Assembly (NCBI RefSeq): GCF_001592735.1
Contig: NZ_LUKE01000003.1
Coordinates: 124,001 to 188,000, forward strand
Reading direction: 5' to 3'
Source: Bdellovibrio bacteriovorus
GTDB lineage: Bacteria > Bdellovibrionota > Bdellovibrionia > Bdellovibrionales > Bdellovibrionaceae
DNA length: 64,000 bases
Shown here: positions 51,088 through 60,609 of the stretch, one piece after another
Layout: each line of letters starts with the position of its first letter
Position numbering within the stretch: position 1 is the stretch's first letter
Translations under genes and position numbers: made by a program
Notes under the pieces: model-generated
Told to the model about the DNA's origin: nothing
Databases searched by the model: none
The model's input: only the letters and a program-made list of their open reading frames with translations

Positions 51088-51360
51088 TTAGTTATGTGGT
51101 GGAGGCGTGGTGTTAGTTCCTGGGATTGTGTTTTGCATGGAACGCGGTCCCTGTTTAGAACTTTTCTTTTTGCCGTCATTGCCTTCACTAGATCCCATTT
51201 TTTGGCCGGAATGATCGGCGGTGGATTTTGTTTCCATCGTCGCATCTTTTTTTCCGCCATCGTTGCTATGCCCCGCTTGGTTGTTGCTGCCGTGTCCAGT
51301 GTCCGCGGCGATCGCTGAAGCAGCATAAACAAAAGCGAGCAGAACTAAATATTTTTTCAT
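51088..51360 (-). CDS. Small secreted polar protein
   Basis: A 90-residue protein with signal peptide MKKYLVLLAFVYAASAIAA and a mature part rich in Gly, Asn, Ser, His and Lys (DTGHGSNNQAGHSNDGGKKD, GPRSMQNTIPGTNTTPPPHN). It appears unstructured. GGAGA stands before the ATG. The opposite-strand reading at 51004-51318 is a shadow. Function unknown. Confidence 0.6.
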   Translation of the reverse strand: MKKYLVLLAFVYAASAIAADTGHGSNNQAGHSNDGGKKDATMETKSTADHSGQKMGSSEGNDGKKKSSKQGPRSMQNTIPGTNTTPPPHN

Positions 51361-51403
51361 AAAGTCTCCTTAAGTAAGTGTTTTGAAGTAAGTGTTTTGA
51401 TTT

Positions 51404-51907
51404 TTATTGCAGCTTGTGCGGATTGGATTTTCCGTCAAGCAAAGTTTTCCCGCGTTTTTTGAGTTCATTTTCGGCAAATCCTAAGCTTGCACCCCAAGCG
51501 AGATGTGCAAGAAGCATCATGGCGTTTCTTGACGGAGTCATCTTCGTTCCCGAAGGATTAAGATTCAATCCGGGAATAAGGCCAAAATAACTCACTCCCC
51601 AAACTCCTAATCCAAACAAAGATCCTTTAAGCAAAGGATGCATTTCACTCTTTTGGGTGAGGGCGCTGTAGGTCATCCCGCCTAAAGCGCCATAGCCATA
51701 GTGAGAAAACATCGTCAGCTCTTCTTTAATTTCTGCTGCGGCATTGGGAGCAAGACCGATTTTTCTTTGGATATCATCCGTTAAAAGGGCTGGAGGCAGG
51801 GGGGACTGTTCTTCGGAATCTAGACCTTGATGCATTTTAAACATGGCCATGGTCATCGAACTTGTGGCCATGACGCTGGCCCAAGCGCCTCGCAAAAGTA
51901 AATTCAT
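51404..51907 (-). CDS. DUF1440-like membrane protein
   Basis: A 167-residue protein with a hydrophobic N-terminus (LLLRGAWASVMATSSMTMAM) and three to four membrane-prone segments (GYGALGGMTYSAL, LLKGSLFGLGVWGVSYFGLI, NAMMLLAHLAWGASLGFAE). It resembles small DUF1440/DUF6789-like inner-membrane proteins, with the His of the LAHLAWG region. Function unknown. Starts at ATG 51907, with GAGGT upstream. Confidence 0.68.
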   Translation of the reverse strand: MNLLLRGAWASVMATSSMTMAMFKMHQGLDSEEQSPLPPALLTDDIQRKIGLAPNAAAEIKEELTMFSHYGYGALGGMTYSALTQKSEMHPLLKGSLFGLGVWGVSYFGLIPGLNLNPSGTKMTPSRNAMMLLAHLAWGASLGFAENELKKRGKTLLDGKSNPHKLQ

Positions 51908-52018
51908 AAGACCTCTCTTTCATGTCTTTCTAACAAAAGACCATCTTAAGCTTGGCAGAAAATAGACTTAGCGTAAATTTGTTGTAAGAGGCTTTGTTAA
52001 AATAAGGGGCATCAAAAA

Positions 52019-52813
52019 ATGGCAAAAAAACTTGCAGTGATCACTGGCGCATCAAGCGGCATAGGGTATGAGCTCGCTAAACAATTCGCCCAAAACGGGT
52101 ATGATATTTTTATCACTTCTGAAAGCCCAGGGATCTATAACGCCGAATTAGAGTTCCGTGAATTCGGGACGCAGGTCCATGTATTGGAAATGGATCTTCG
52201 CGACAGCGAAGGCGTTGAACTCCTGTACAGTCGTATTAAAGCGTTAAACAGGCCCATTGATGCCATCGCAATCAATGCAGGTGTCGGTGTAGGTGGCGCG
52301 AGCTTTTCGAAAACGGAACTGCACCGTGAAATCGACATGGTAAAACTGAATGTGATTTCCACTATCCATCTAACGAAGCTTGTGCTCAATGATATGTTAG
52401 CGCAAAAAAGCGGAAAGATTTTATTCACCTCGTCCGTCGCGGCCTTGATGCCGGGACCCTATGAGTCTGTTTACGCGGGGACAAAGTCCTTTATTTTATC
52501 TTTCGCCGAAGCCTTAAGATACGAAGTTCAAGATAAGGGTGTGACGATCACCGCCCTTTTGCCCGGTCCCACGGAAACGGGATTTTTTAGAAGAGCTTGC
52601 ATGGAGGACACCATCGTCGGCAAATCCAAAAAAGACCATCCCGCTCGCGTGGCCGAGCAAGGCTTTGCCGCGCTGATGAGGGGGGATGATATATGTGTGG
52701 CGGGCTCGATGATGAATAAGCTTCAATCATTCACGGCAAGATTTTTATCTTACTCTGCCGTCACACGTATGCATGGAAGTATGTCTAAACCCACTAAAGC
52801 GGCCAATAGATAG
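52019..52813 (+). CDS. SDR family oxidoreductase
   Basis: A 264-residue short-chain dehydrogenase. NAD(P) site TGASSGIGYELA, NAGVGVGG, catalytic Ser region TSSVAAL, pair YAGTKSFI and LLPGPTETGFF near the end. Resembles DltE/YohF-like reductases. Substrate unknown. AAGGGG stands 10 bases before the ATG. Confidence 0.9.
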   Translation: MAKKLAVITGASSGIGYELAKQFAQNGYDIFITSESPGIYNAELEFREFGTQVHVLEMDLRDSEGVELLYSRIKALNRPIDAIAINAGVGVGGASFSKTELHREIDMVKLNVISTIHLTKLVLNDMLAQKSGKILFTSSVAALMPGPYESVYAGTKSFILSFAEALRYEVQDKGVTITALLPGPTETGFFRRACMEDTIVGKSKKDHPARVAEQGFAALMRGDDICVAGSMMNKLQSFTARFLSYSAVTRMHGSMSKPTKAANR

Positions 52814-52822
52814 GCCGCGTTT
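52799..52822 (+). terminator. Terminator-like hairpin overlapping stop codon
   Basis: GCGGCC and GGCCGC (6-bp arms) flank an 8-base loop that includes the last codons and stop of the SDR gene; a short GTTT follows. It may serve as a terminator between two convergent genes, but the T-run is short. Confidence 0.4.
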
Positions 52823-52824
52823 AG

Positions 52825-53952
52825 CTAATGGGCCACGTCTTGGCCGTGCTGGTTGCTGACGACCAAGGGGCGGGGAGCGTCTTCTAATTCTTCAGATTGA
52901 ATAATCAGCGAGCGGCTGCCCAGGGCAAATGAAATGCCTTCTTCTTCAAAGCGACCTAAGATTTTATAAATCAGGGCTTGCTGACGATCCATATATTTTC
53001 CTTGATCAGGATCGGTCACCCAATAGACGAGTTCGTATTTTAAAGAGCTGTCGGTGAAAGTGGAAAGATGGCAGCGCTCAAAGCGTAAAAGATCTTGTTC
53101 CTTGACGAATCCTTCAATCCAAGTGGGGATTTGTTGCAGTTTTTCCACCGGCGTAAAATAACTGATATCAAAATTTAAAACGGCACGACGTTCATACATG
53201 CGCTTAAAGTTTTTCACGCGACTTTCTAAAAGGTCTTTATTAGCAAAGATCAATTCTTCACCCGAAAGACTGCGCAAACGAGTGGTCTTGACGCCAATGT
53301 TTTCAACTGTTCCCATGTCGTTTCCGACAACAATAAAATCTCCAACCACAAAAGGCTTATCTAAAACAATTGAAAGCGAGCCGAAAAGATCCCCTAAAAT
53401 ATTTTGCGCGGCCAAAGCCACCGCGATACCACCGATGCCTAAGCCCGCAATCAGGGCGGCGATATCCACTCCTAAGTTACTTAAACACATCAAGATCACG
53501 GCAGCGATAAAAACGGCTTGGATACCCGTGCTCATAAGTCCAATGGCCGAAGCAGCACTGCGATCTTTGCCCACGCGGATTTTTAGATAACCTTCTTTCC
53601 ATACGGAGATGGCTCTTAAACCCCAAACCACGACTTGCAGGGCTGACAAAACCACAAAAGCAATAAAGACCCCCCGCTTTGCCGGGGACGCGGCTTCGGT
53701 ACTCTGAACTATGCCGTGCATGATCCACATAAAGATGGCCCAGGACTTGGTGTGGTTTAGGACCTCAATAATAATGTCATCCGCAATACCCTTAAAATGT
53801 AATCGGATTTTTTCTAAACGAAGGCTAACAAATTTTAATGCGGCTTTGATAACGATCGTTCCGACGGCCGCCATCGCCAGCATCAAAAGCCATCCTAAGG
53901 AAGTGGCCTGTTGGACTTCACCTAATAGATCTTGGGGAATTTGTTCAAGCAT
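52825..53952 (-). CDS. MscS family mechanosensitive channel
   Basis: A 375-residue mechanosensitive channel. N-terminal helices (GWLLMLAMAAVGTIVIKA, others to about 170), the pore helix AALIAGLGIGGIAVALAAQN and the beta domain SIVLDKPFVVGDFIVVGN through VKTTRLRSLSGEELIFANK are MscS hallmarks. It opens on membrane tension to release solutes in osmotic downshift. The start overlaps the otsAB stop by 8 bases, so it is translationally coupled to trehalose synthesis. Confidence 0.93.
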   Translation of the reverse strand: MLEQIPQDLLGEVQQATSLGWLLMLAMAAVGTIVIKAALKFVSLRLEKIRLHFKGIADDIIIEVLNHTKSWAIFMWIMHGIVQSTEAASPAKRGVFIAFVVLSALQVVVWGLRAISVWKEGYLKIRVGKDRSAASAIGLMSTGIQAVFIAAVILMCLSNLGVDIAALIAGLGIGGIAVALAAQNILGDLFGSLSIVLDKPFVVGDFIVVGNDMGTVENIGVKTTRLRSLSGEELIFANKDLLESRVKNFKRMYERRAVLNFDISYFTPVEKLQQIPTWIEGFVKEQDLLRFERCHLSTFTDSSLKYELVYWVTDPDQGKYMDRQQALIYKILGRFEEEGISFALGSRSLIIQSEELEDAPRPLVVSNQHGQDVAH

Positions 53953-56173
53953 TGGCGCTCCTCAAAAAACCGTACTGGTTACGAATAAATGTGTTCATCG
54001 ACGTCAGCAAAGAAAGGACTTCGCTTTGTGAGGAAATTCTATAAGACGCTGATGTCGCTGACATACCAACCTTAATACCGACACCCTTATTTTCTAAAAC
54101 CTTAAACATGTCTTCGTCGGTGCGATCATCCCCCACGCAGATATAATAAGCGGTGTCCCGAAATGAGGACTGCATCAGCCAGCGCAAGAAGCTGCCCTTA
54201 TTACATTCGTTGGCCTTGGCTTCGACGATTTTAGAACCCATCATAATAGAGACGGGCTGGTTACCCAAACAGGTGTTGAGTTCGTCATCTAATTTTTTTG
54301 CCATATAATCCGCAAATTCCGGCGGGGATTGTCGGTAATGCCAAACAATCGAAGCTTCCTTTTTTTCCACAAAAGAAAAAGGGACCTTCACACTGTAGGA
54401 CTCCATCGCGCTGCTGACGTCATTATACCAAGAGCGAATGTCGGAATTAATACGGCTTTGCCATTTCTGTCCGGCAAGTTTGTAGAAGGCACCATGTTCC
54501 GCCACTAAATTCACGGGCATATTGCCAAATTGTTCCTCTAAGAAGCTGCGAGGACGACCGCTGACGATAAAGACTTCGATATCATCATTTAATTTGGCAA
54601 TTACTTCCCGCACGGCGGGATCTAGGACCGCGAGCTCCGGTTTCGGTTTGAGTGGGGTTAATGTTCCATCATAATCTAAAATCAAACGGACCTTATTAGA
54701 TCGCAAATGAATTTGCATCTGCGACGGCCAGTGATCTGGAGACGCCGGAAGAGTTTGGCAGTCTTTTTTAATCATGGCGTCGTGTTGTTCAAGATCGGCG
54801 AGAAAGCCTTCCGCCCATGCTGATGCCGAATAGCGCATCAAAGTCTGTTGTAAATTGTGCATGCGCTGTCTTTTTTCTTCTAAGGGCATAGTAAACGAAC
54901 GATGAATGGATTTTGCCACCATTTCCGCATCCCAAGGATTTATGATCAAAGCATCCGGCAAGAGAGAGGCCGCTCCGGTGAACTCACTTAAAATAAGAAC
55001 TCCGGGTGTTTGAATGTCTTGGGCAATCACATACTCCATAGCGACCAAATTCATACCATCCCGCTTACTTGTAACCAAGGTGGCATCGGCCCGACGATAT
55101 AGAGCTAAAAGAGTTTCTTCAGAGATTGATTTAAAAATGTATTGAACCGGAACATAATCAGGGGTCCCAAATTCACCGTTGATTGCGCCCACGAGCTGAT
55201 CCAGGTTTTTTTTGATCTCGCCATAAAGTGGAACTTTAAGTCTTGTCGGAACCGCCACCTGCAAAAGGCTGACTTTTCCCACCAGCTCGGGATACATGCG
55301 TAAGGCTTTTTGAAAGCCCTTTAACTTTAACTCTAAACCCTTGGTGTAATCTAAACGATCAATGCCTAAAAGCTTAAATTGACCTGTCCCTTGCGTGCGA
55401 TAAGATTGAGACAGCTTTTCGACTTTAGGCGACTCTGCTTTGCGCTTAAATTCTTCGGTGTCAATGCTAATGGGGTACACACCTAAGTTTAAAGTGTGAT
55501 TGCCGACTTCAGCTTTAAACAGCGTCGAATCCACACCTAAGAAAGCCTTCATGCAGCTAATAAAATGACGTAAGTAGGAATGCTCGTGAAAACCGACCAG
55601 GTCACAAGCCGTCAGACTGCGCAAGATTTCCTCTCGCACCGGCAGCTGACGGAATATTTCAGCTGCGGGAAAAGGAATGTGCAAAAAAAAGCCGATTTTG
55701 ATATGCGGATTTTTTTCTTTCAACATTTTAGGCAAGAGTAAAAAGTGAAAGTCGTGAATCCACACGGTGTCACCTTCATTGGCCACTTTTAAAATCTCTT
55801 CGGCCATCACGGCATTGGCTTGACGATACACGTCCCAGTTTTCGCGATTGAATACCGCTAATTGAGTTTCATAGTGGAATAAGGGCCACAACAAGTCATT
55901 TGAGATTCCGTCATAATAAGTGTCATAAATTTCTTTAGAAAGAAGAACGGGGTGACAGATCAAGTTTTTTTGAATCTCATGACTTTTTTCTGCCAGCAGG
56001 CGGGCTGACGCGGAATCGGTTTCAAAACCCATCCAGTAAAAAGACTCCTCTAAGTTCACTCCCAATAACGCCGAAACAAGTCCCCCCGAACCTCGAGTGA
56101 GGGTTTGGGTTTTTGTATTGGCAGTGAATGGAAGTCGGTTACTTACAAAAATTCTTTTAGAGTGTGTCAGCAT
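53945..56173 (-). CDS. otsAB: Trehalose-6-phosphate synthase/phosphatase fusion (OtsA-OtsB)
   Basis: A 742-residue protein starting at ATG 56173, with GGAG seven bases upstream (an earlier reading from 56236 has no Shine-Dalgarno). Residues 1 to about 470 are the GT20 synthase: SNRLPFT, VWIHDFHFLLLPKML, GIDRLDYTKGLELKL and LVTSKRDGMNLVAMEY. The rest is the HAD phosphatase: LILDYDGTLTPLKP, VSGRPRSF, GDDRTDEDMF. It makes trehalose from UDP-glucose (or similar) and glucose-6-phosphate in one polypeptide. Coupled to the MscS gene. Confidence 0.95.
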   Translation of the reverse strand: MLTHSKRIFVSNRLPFTANTKTQTLTRGSGGLVSALLGVNLEESFYWMGFETDSASARLLAEKSHEIQKNLICHPVLLSKEIYDTYYDGISNDLLWPLFHYETQLAVFNRENWDVYRQANAVMAEEILKVANEGDTVWIHDFHFLLLPKMLKEKNPHIKIGFFLHIPFPAAEIFRQLPVREEILRSLTACDLVGFHEHSYLRHFISCMKAFLGVDSTLFKAEVGNHTLNLGVYPISIDTEEFKRKAESPKVEKLSQSYRTQGTGQFKLLGIDRLDYTKGLELKLKGFQKALRMYPELVGKVSLLQVAVPTRLKVPLYGEIKKNLDQLVGAINGEFGTPDYVPVQYIFKSISEETLLALYRRADATLVTSKRDGMNLVAMEYVIAQDIQTPGVLILSEFTGAASLLPDALIINPWDAEMVAKSIHRSFTMPLEEKRQRMHNLQQTLMRYSASAWAEGFLADLEQHDAMIKKDCQTLPASPDHWPSQMQIHLRSNKVRLILDYDGTLTPLKPKPELAVLDPAVREVIAKLNDDIEVFIVSGRPRSFLEEQFGNMPVNLVAEHGAFYKLAGQKWQSRINSDIRSWYNDVSSAMESYSVKVPFSFVEKKEASIVWHYRQSPPEFADYMAKKLDDELNTCLGNQPVSIMMGSKIVEAKANECNKGSFLRWLMQSSFRDTAYYICVGDDRTDEDMFKVLENKGVGIKVGMSATSASYRISSQSEVLSLLTSMNTFIRNQYGFLRSANA

Positions 56174-56284
56174 ATAATCTCCTACAATACACTTCGAGCC
56201 AGAAGATAGATAATTGCAGATTGCTTCGAAGCGCAATTTTTCATTGCGCTTTTTGCTAAAAGAAAACTTTTAACCAGACACCGT

Positions 56285-58402
56285 TTAGTTTGTTTTCTGA
56301 ATGAGCATTAAACTGTGCGGAGTCAGGTTGAGTGGGTTTCTTAAATCCATTTCTTTTAGTGGAAACGAGTTTTTTTGATTAGTATCAATAATCAATTTCC
56401 ATTGTGCACTTTGAAGAGACTTCGGAAATGAAAATGGAATGTTGTGATCGCTGCCATTTAAGAGCCAAATAAAGTCTTTGTCTTTCACCAGTTGACCTTT
56501 TTCATCAAATTCCTGGATGTTAGTGCCACTTATAGAAAGCGCTAAGCATTTGGCATAGTTTTGGGTCCATTGTTCTTCTGTCATCTCATCGCCATTGGGT
56601 AAAAACCAAAAGACGTCTTTTTTTCCTCCCGGACGAAGACTCTCACCTTCGAAATAATGACGGCGATGAAATGCGGGGTGTTCGTTACGAACGGCAATCA
56701 AGTTTCGGGTAAAGTTCAAAAGATCAGGATCGGCAGCGTCCCAATGTATCCAGCTGAGTTCGTTATCCTGGCAATAGGCATTGTTATTTCCTTTTTGAGT
56801 GCGACCCAGTTCATCTCCGGCCGTCAACATCGGAACCCCTTGAGATAAAAATAAAGTGGCTAAAAGATTTTTCTTAATTCTTGTACGCAAGTTATTGATA
56901 TCTGTATTTTGAGTTTCGCCTTCATGACCCCAATTGGCGCTGTGATTATTGTCATTGCCGTCGCGGTTGTCCTCGTTGTTGGCCTCATTGTGCTTGTGAT
57001 CATAGCTGACCAAATCATGCAACGTAAAACCATCGTGAGCGGTGATAAAGTTTATACTTGCGCACGGCCCCCGGCCTGAGGATTCATAAAGATCGCTTGA
57101 GCCCATCAAACGATATCCTAGATCTGCCAGACGACCTTCTTCGCCTTTCCAAAATCCGCGCACGGTGTCGCGATACTTATCATTCCATTCTGACCAATAA
57201 TCCGGGAAATTGCCGACTTGATATCCACCTTCGCCAAGATCCCAGGGCTCGGCGATCAGTTTGACTTGGGATAAAACGGGGTCTTGCTGAAGGATGGCAA
57301 AAAACGAATGCAATTGATTTACGTCAAACATTTCGCGCGCTAAAGCAGAAGCCAAATCAAAACGGAATCCATCGACATGCATTTCCGTCACCCAATAGCG
57401 CAGACTGTCCGTGATCAGTCTTAAGACGTGGGGATTTTGCACGTTCAAGGTGTTCCCGCACCCTGTATAGTCCATGTAATGTTCTGGGGATTCGGGGTTT
57501 AAGCGATAGTAAGCGGCATTATCAATCCCTTTAAAGCTTAGCATGGGTCCTAAATGATTTCCTTCCGCCGTGTGATTGTACACGACGTCTAGAATAACTT
57601 CTAAACCTGCGGCGTGCAGGGTCTTTACCATGGCTTTAAATTCTTGTACTTGGTCGCCCGGATTTTGAGTTGATGAATATTTTAAAGCCGGGGAGAAATA
57701 GGAAATTGTATTATATCCCCAATAGTTTGATAAAGACTTTTCTTGCAAGGTTTGGTCTTCAATAAACTGATGCACGGGTAAAAGTTCAATCGTGGTAACA
57801 CCCAAGGTTTTAAAATGCTCAATCATATTCGGATGAGCAAGTCCTGCATAAGTCCCGCGCAAATTCTCAGGAATGTCTTTTCGCAGCTGCGACACGCCTT
57901 TGACGTGGGTCTCATAAATAATGGTTTTGTTCCAAGGAACTTGCGGGTGACGATCAGAGCTCCAATTAAAGCTATCGTCGATAACTAAGGATTTTGCCGC
58001 ACTCTTGCCGCTGTCTTGTTCATTAAAACTGCGATGAGCATCGTCCCCACCGAAGTTATAATGAAACAAAGAATTGTCCCACTGGATTTCTTTAGAAAGA
58101 GCTTTAGCGTAAGGATCCAGCAGAAGTTTATGAGAGTTAAAGTAATGTCCCTTTTCTGGATCAAAAGGACCCTCGACGCGGTACCCGTAAGCTTGTCCTG
58201 GTTTTATGCCCGGGATGAAGCCGTGCCAGACTTTGTAGGTTTGTTCTTTAAGCTCGATGCGATCCGTTTCTTGATCTTGGTCATCGTAAAGACATAAGAA
58301 AACTTTTTCGGCATTTTCTGAATAAAGCGCAAAATTAACACCATCTTTATTAACCGTAGCTCCTAGGGGGTTGGGGGAGCCGCGCCAGCACTCGCGTGAC
58401 AT
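56285..58402 (-). CDS. glgX: Glycogen debranching enzyme GlgX
   Basis: A 705-residue GH13 enzyme from ATG 58402, GAGGAGG upstream. N-terminal CBM48-like domain (GATVNKDGVNFALYSENAEKV), then catalytic barrel with VILDVVYNHTAEG, DGFRFDLASAL (nucleophile Asp), LIAEPWDLGEGGYQVG (acid Glu) and NFITAHDGFTLHDLVSY. It cleaves alpha-1,6 branches in limit dextrins or glycogen. It lies divergent from glgE across 190 bases. Downstream otsAB follows after 110 bases on the same strand. Confidence 0.95.
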   Translation of the reverse strand: MSRECWRGSPNPLGATVNKDGVNFALYSENAEKVFLCLYDDQDQETDRIELKEQTYKVWHGFIPGIKPGQAYGYRVEGPFDPEKGHYFNSHKLLLDPYAKALSKEIQWDNSLFHYNFGGDDAHRSFNEQDSGKSAAKSLVIDDSFNWSSDRHPQVPWNKTIIYETHVKGVSQLRKDIPENLRGTYAGLAHPNMIEHFKTLGVTTIELLPVHQFIEDQTLQEKSLSNYWGYNTISYFSPALKYSSTQNPGDQVQEFKAMVKTLHAAGLEVILDVVYNHTAEGNHLGPMLSFKGIDNAAYYRLNPESPEHYMDYTGCGNTLNVQNPHVLRLITDSLRYWVTEMHVDGFRFDLASALAREMFDVNQLHSFFAILQQDPVLSQVKLIAEPWDLGEGGYQVGNFPDYWSEWNDKYRDTVRGFWKGEEGRLADLGYRLMGSSDLYESSGRGPCASINFITAHDGFTLHDLVSYDHKHNEANNEDNRDGNDNNHSANWGHEGETQNTDINNLRTRIKKNLLATLFLSQGVPMLTAGDELGRTQKGNNNAYCQDNELSWIHWDAADPDLLNFTRNLIAVRNEHPAFHRRHYFEGESLRPGGKKDVFWFLPNGDEMTEEQWTQNYAKCLALSISGTNIQEFDEKGQLVKDKDFIWLLNGSDHNIPFSFPKSLQSAQWKLIIDTNQKNSFPLKEMDLRNPLNLTPHSLMLIQKTN

Positions 58403-58593
58403 AGAATTACCTCCTCGCAATCAATGTACATTATTGAGGTAGTTGCATCTTTGAAAATGAAGCCTATCAAAGCAATGAAAACCATCAAGCCTTGAGACTT
58501 AACAATATCGACGTATTGTTTTTCTCTATTCTAGTAAACATGAATTAGGCTGCTTACGTCTTCTTCTCTTTTTTCGAGCCGTGTAGGTGTACC

Positions 58594-60609
58594 ATGCAGA
58601 TAGACAAGCTCTTTAATGAATCAGAAAATCCTCCATCCATCGTCGTGATAGATCGCGTTTTGCCAGAGATAGATTCAGGTAAATTCGCTATCAAAAGATA
58701 CATCGACGAAGAAATAAAAATCACCGCGCATTTGCTGGTGCATGGTCATGACTTGCCCAAAGGTCGATTGTGGTATCGACACGAAACTGAAAAGAATTAC
58801 ACCAAGGTCGATTTAGTTTCCAAAGGCAATGATGAATGGGAAGCTTCATTTAAACCCAAAAAGCTAGGCCGTTACCTTTGTAAAATTGAAGCGGCCAAAG
58901 ATTCCTTTACGACCTGGACCACAGATTTGAAAAAGCGCATCAATGCCCAACAAGATATCAAGGTTGATTTGCAAATCGGTGAATCCATTATAAAGCACAC
59001 CTGGCGCCATACGCCTCAAGGCAAGCATAAAGACATTTTAGGAGAAGCACTGAGAACGATAGGCACGTGGAGTTCGGAAAAGTCGCAGACACCAAAAACA
59101 ATTTTGAATTTCTTTAGCAGTCCTGTTCTTGAAGCGGCGATGAATGAATTCTTTGAAAATCCGGTGTGGTACGACCATGAACTGCCAATTCAAGTAGAAC
59201 CCCTTTTGGCTCGCTATAGCAGTTGGTATGAATTCTTTCCGCGCTCAACAGTCAGTAAAGACATTCCTCATGGCACCTTTAAGATGGCTCAAGATCGGTT
59301 GAACTATATTAAAGATATGGGATTTAATGTTGTTTACTTTCCCCCGATCCATCCGGTCGGTCGTGAGTTTCGCAAAGGAAAAAACAACAGTACCAAGGCT
59401 GAAGCGGGTGACGTGGGAAGTCCTTGGGCGATTGGTGCGAAAGAAGGCGGACATAAAGACATTCTCCCAGCTCTTGGAACCTTAAAAGATTTCAAAGGCC
59501 TTATTGAGAAAGCACGTTCCCTAAAAATGGAAATTGCGATGGACATCGCTTTTCAGTGTGCACCTGATCACCCTTACGTCAAAGCGCATCCAGAATGGTT
59601 CAAACATCGCCCGGATGGCACGATTCAGTATGCCGAAAATCCTCCTAAAAAATACCAAGATATTTACCCCTTTGATTTTGAATGCAAAGAGTGGAAATCC
59701 CTGTGGCAAGAACTTTTAAGTGTGGTGACTTATTGGGTAAATCAGGGGGTCCGCGTATTTAGGGTGGATAATCCGCACACAAAGCCTTTCCATTTTTGGG
59801 AATGGTTGATTCGAGAGGTTCGCTTAAAAAATCCCGAAGTGATTTTTTTAGCGGAAGCTTTCACGCGTCCTAAGATGATGGCTTACCTTGCCAAGGCGGG
59901 CTTTAGCCAGTCATACACTTACTTCACCTGGAGAAATGTGAAATGGGAGCTCACTCAATATATGACCGAGCTTACCCAAACCGAGCTCAAAGATTATTTC
60001 GGTGCGAATTTCTGGCCCAACACGCCGGATATTTTGCACGAGCATTTACAGGAAGATAATCCGGGTGTTTATAAGCAGCGTCTCATCTTGGCGGCCACTC
60101 TGATGAGCAATTATGGCATTTACGGTCCGGCCTTTGAGTTGATGTCTTATCAACCTAAAGAAAAGGGCAGCGAAGAATATCTGCATTCCGAAAAATATGA
60201 AGTGAAAAACTGGAACTTGGATGATCCAAGGTCGCTGGCGCCCTTTATCAGACAAATCAATCAGATCCGAGAAAATCATCCGTCCCTGCAGCAAAATCGC
60301 ACCTTCCGTTTTCATCCCGTAGATAATGAAAGCATCATTGCTTATTCTAAAACTCATGGGGATGAGAAAATCGTGGTGGTTGTGAATTTGGACTCCCGAC
60401 GTTCCCAATCGGGATTGGTCGAGCTTCCGCTTATTGATTGGAAGATCGCGGAATCGGAAAATTATGAAATGGAAGATCTGCTGACAGGTGTGTTTTACAC
60501 CTGGCGGGGATGGCGTAATTTTGTCGAATTAAGACCCAATCAGCCTGCACACATTTTTAAACTTAAAACTCATAAAAATAAATTGGTGGCTTCAGGAGCA
60601 AATGCATGA
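58594..60609 (+). CDS. glgE: Alpha-1,4-glucan:maltose-1-phosphate maltosyltransferase GlgE
   Basis: A 671-residue GH13_3 enzyme. N-terminal domain (about 1-230) is the GlgE-specific part, then a barrel with NVVYFPPIHPVGREFRKG, FRVDNPHTKPFHFW (nucleophile D392), LAEAFTRP (acid E421) and YFTWRNVKWELT. It transfers maltosyl units from maltose-1-phosphate to linear glucan. The length matches other GlgE proteins (about 660). Together with the next gene it forms the trehalose-to-glucan route; the stop overlaps the next start as ATGA. Confidence 0.95.
   Translation: MQIDKLFNESENPPSIVVIDRVLPEIDSGKFAIKRYIDEEIKITAHLLVHGHDLPKGRLWYRHETEKNYTKVDLVSKGNDEWEASFKPKKLGRYLCKIEAAKDSFTTWTTDLKKRINAQQDIKVDLQIGESIIKHTWRHTPQGKHKDILGEALRTIGTWSSEKSQTPKTILNFFSSPVLEAAMNEFFENPVWYDHELPIQVEPLLARYSSWYEFFPRSTVSKDIPHGTFKMAQDRLNYIKDMGFNVVYFPPIHPVGREFRKGKNNSTKAEAGDVGSPWAIGAKEGGHKDILPALGTLKDFKGLIEKARSLKMEIAMDIAFQCAPDHPYVKAHPEWFKHRPDGTIQYAENPPKKYQDIYPFDFECKEWKSLWQELLSVVTYWVNQGVRVFRVDNPHTKPFHFWEWLIREVRLKNPEVIFLAEAFTRPKMMAYLAKAGFSQSYTYFTWRNVKWELTQYMTELTQTELKDYFGANFWPNTPDILHEHLQEDNPGVYKQRLILAATLMSNYGIYGPAFELMSYQPKEKGSEEYLHSEKYEVKNWNLDDPRSLAPFIRQINQIRENHPSLQQNRTFRFHPVDNESIIAYSKTHGDEKIVVVVNLDSRRSQSGLVELPLIDWKIAESENYEMEDLLTGVFYTWRGWRNFVELRPNQPAHIFKLKTHKNKLVASGANA

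Noticed and set aside
51004-51318. 104-codon plus-strand ORF
   Set aside because: Opposite the small secreted protein at 51088-51360, which has a signal peptide and Shine-Dalgarno; the plus reading has neither.
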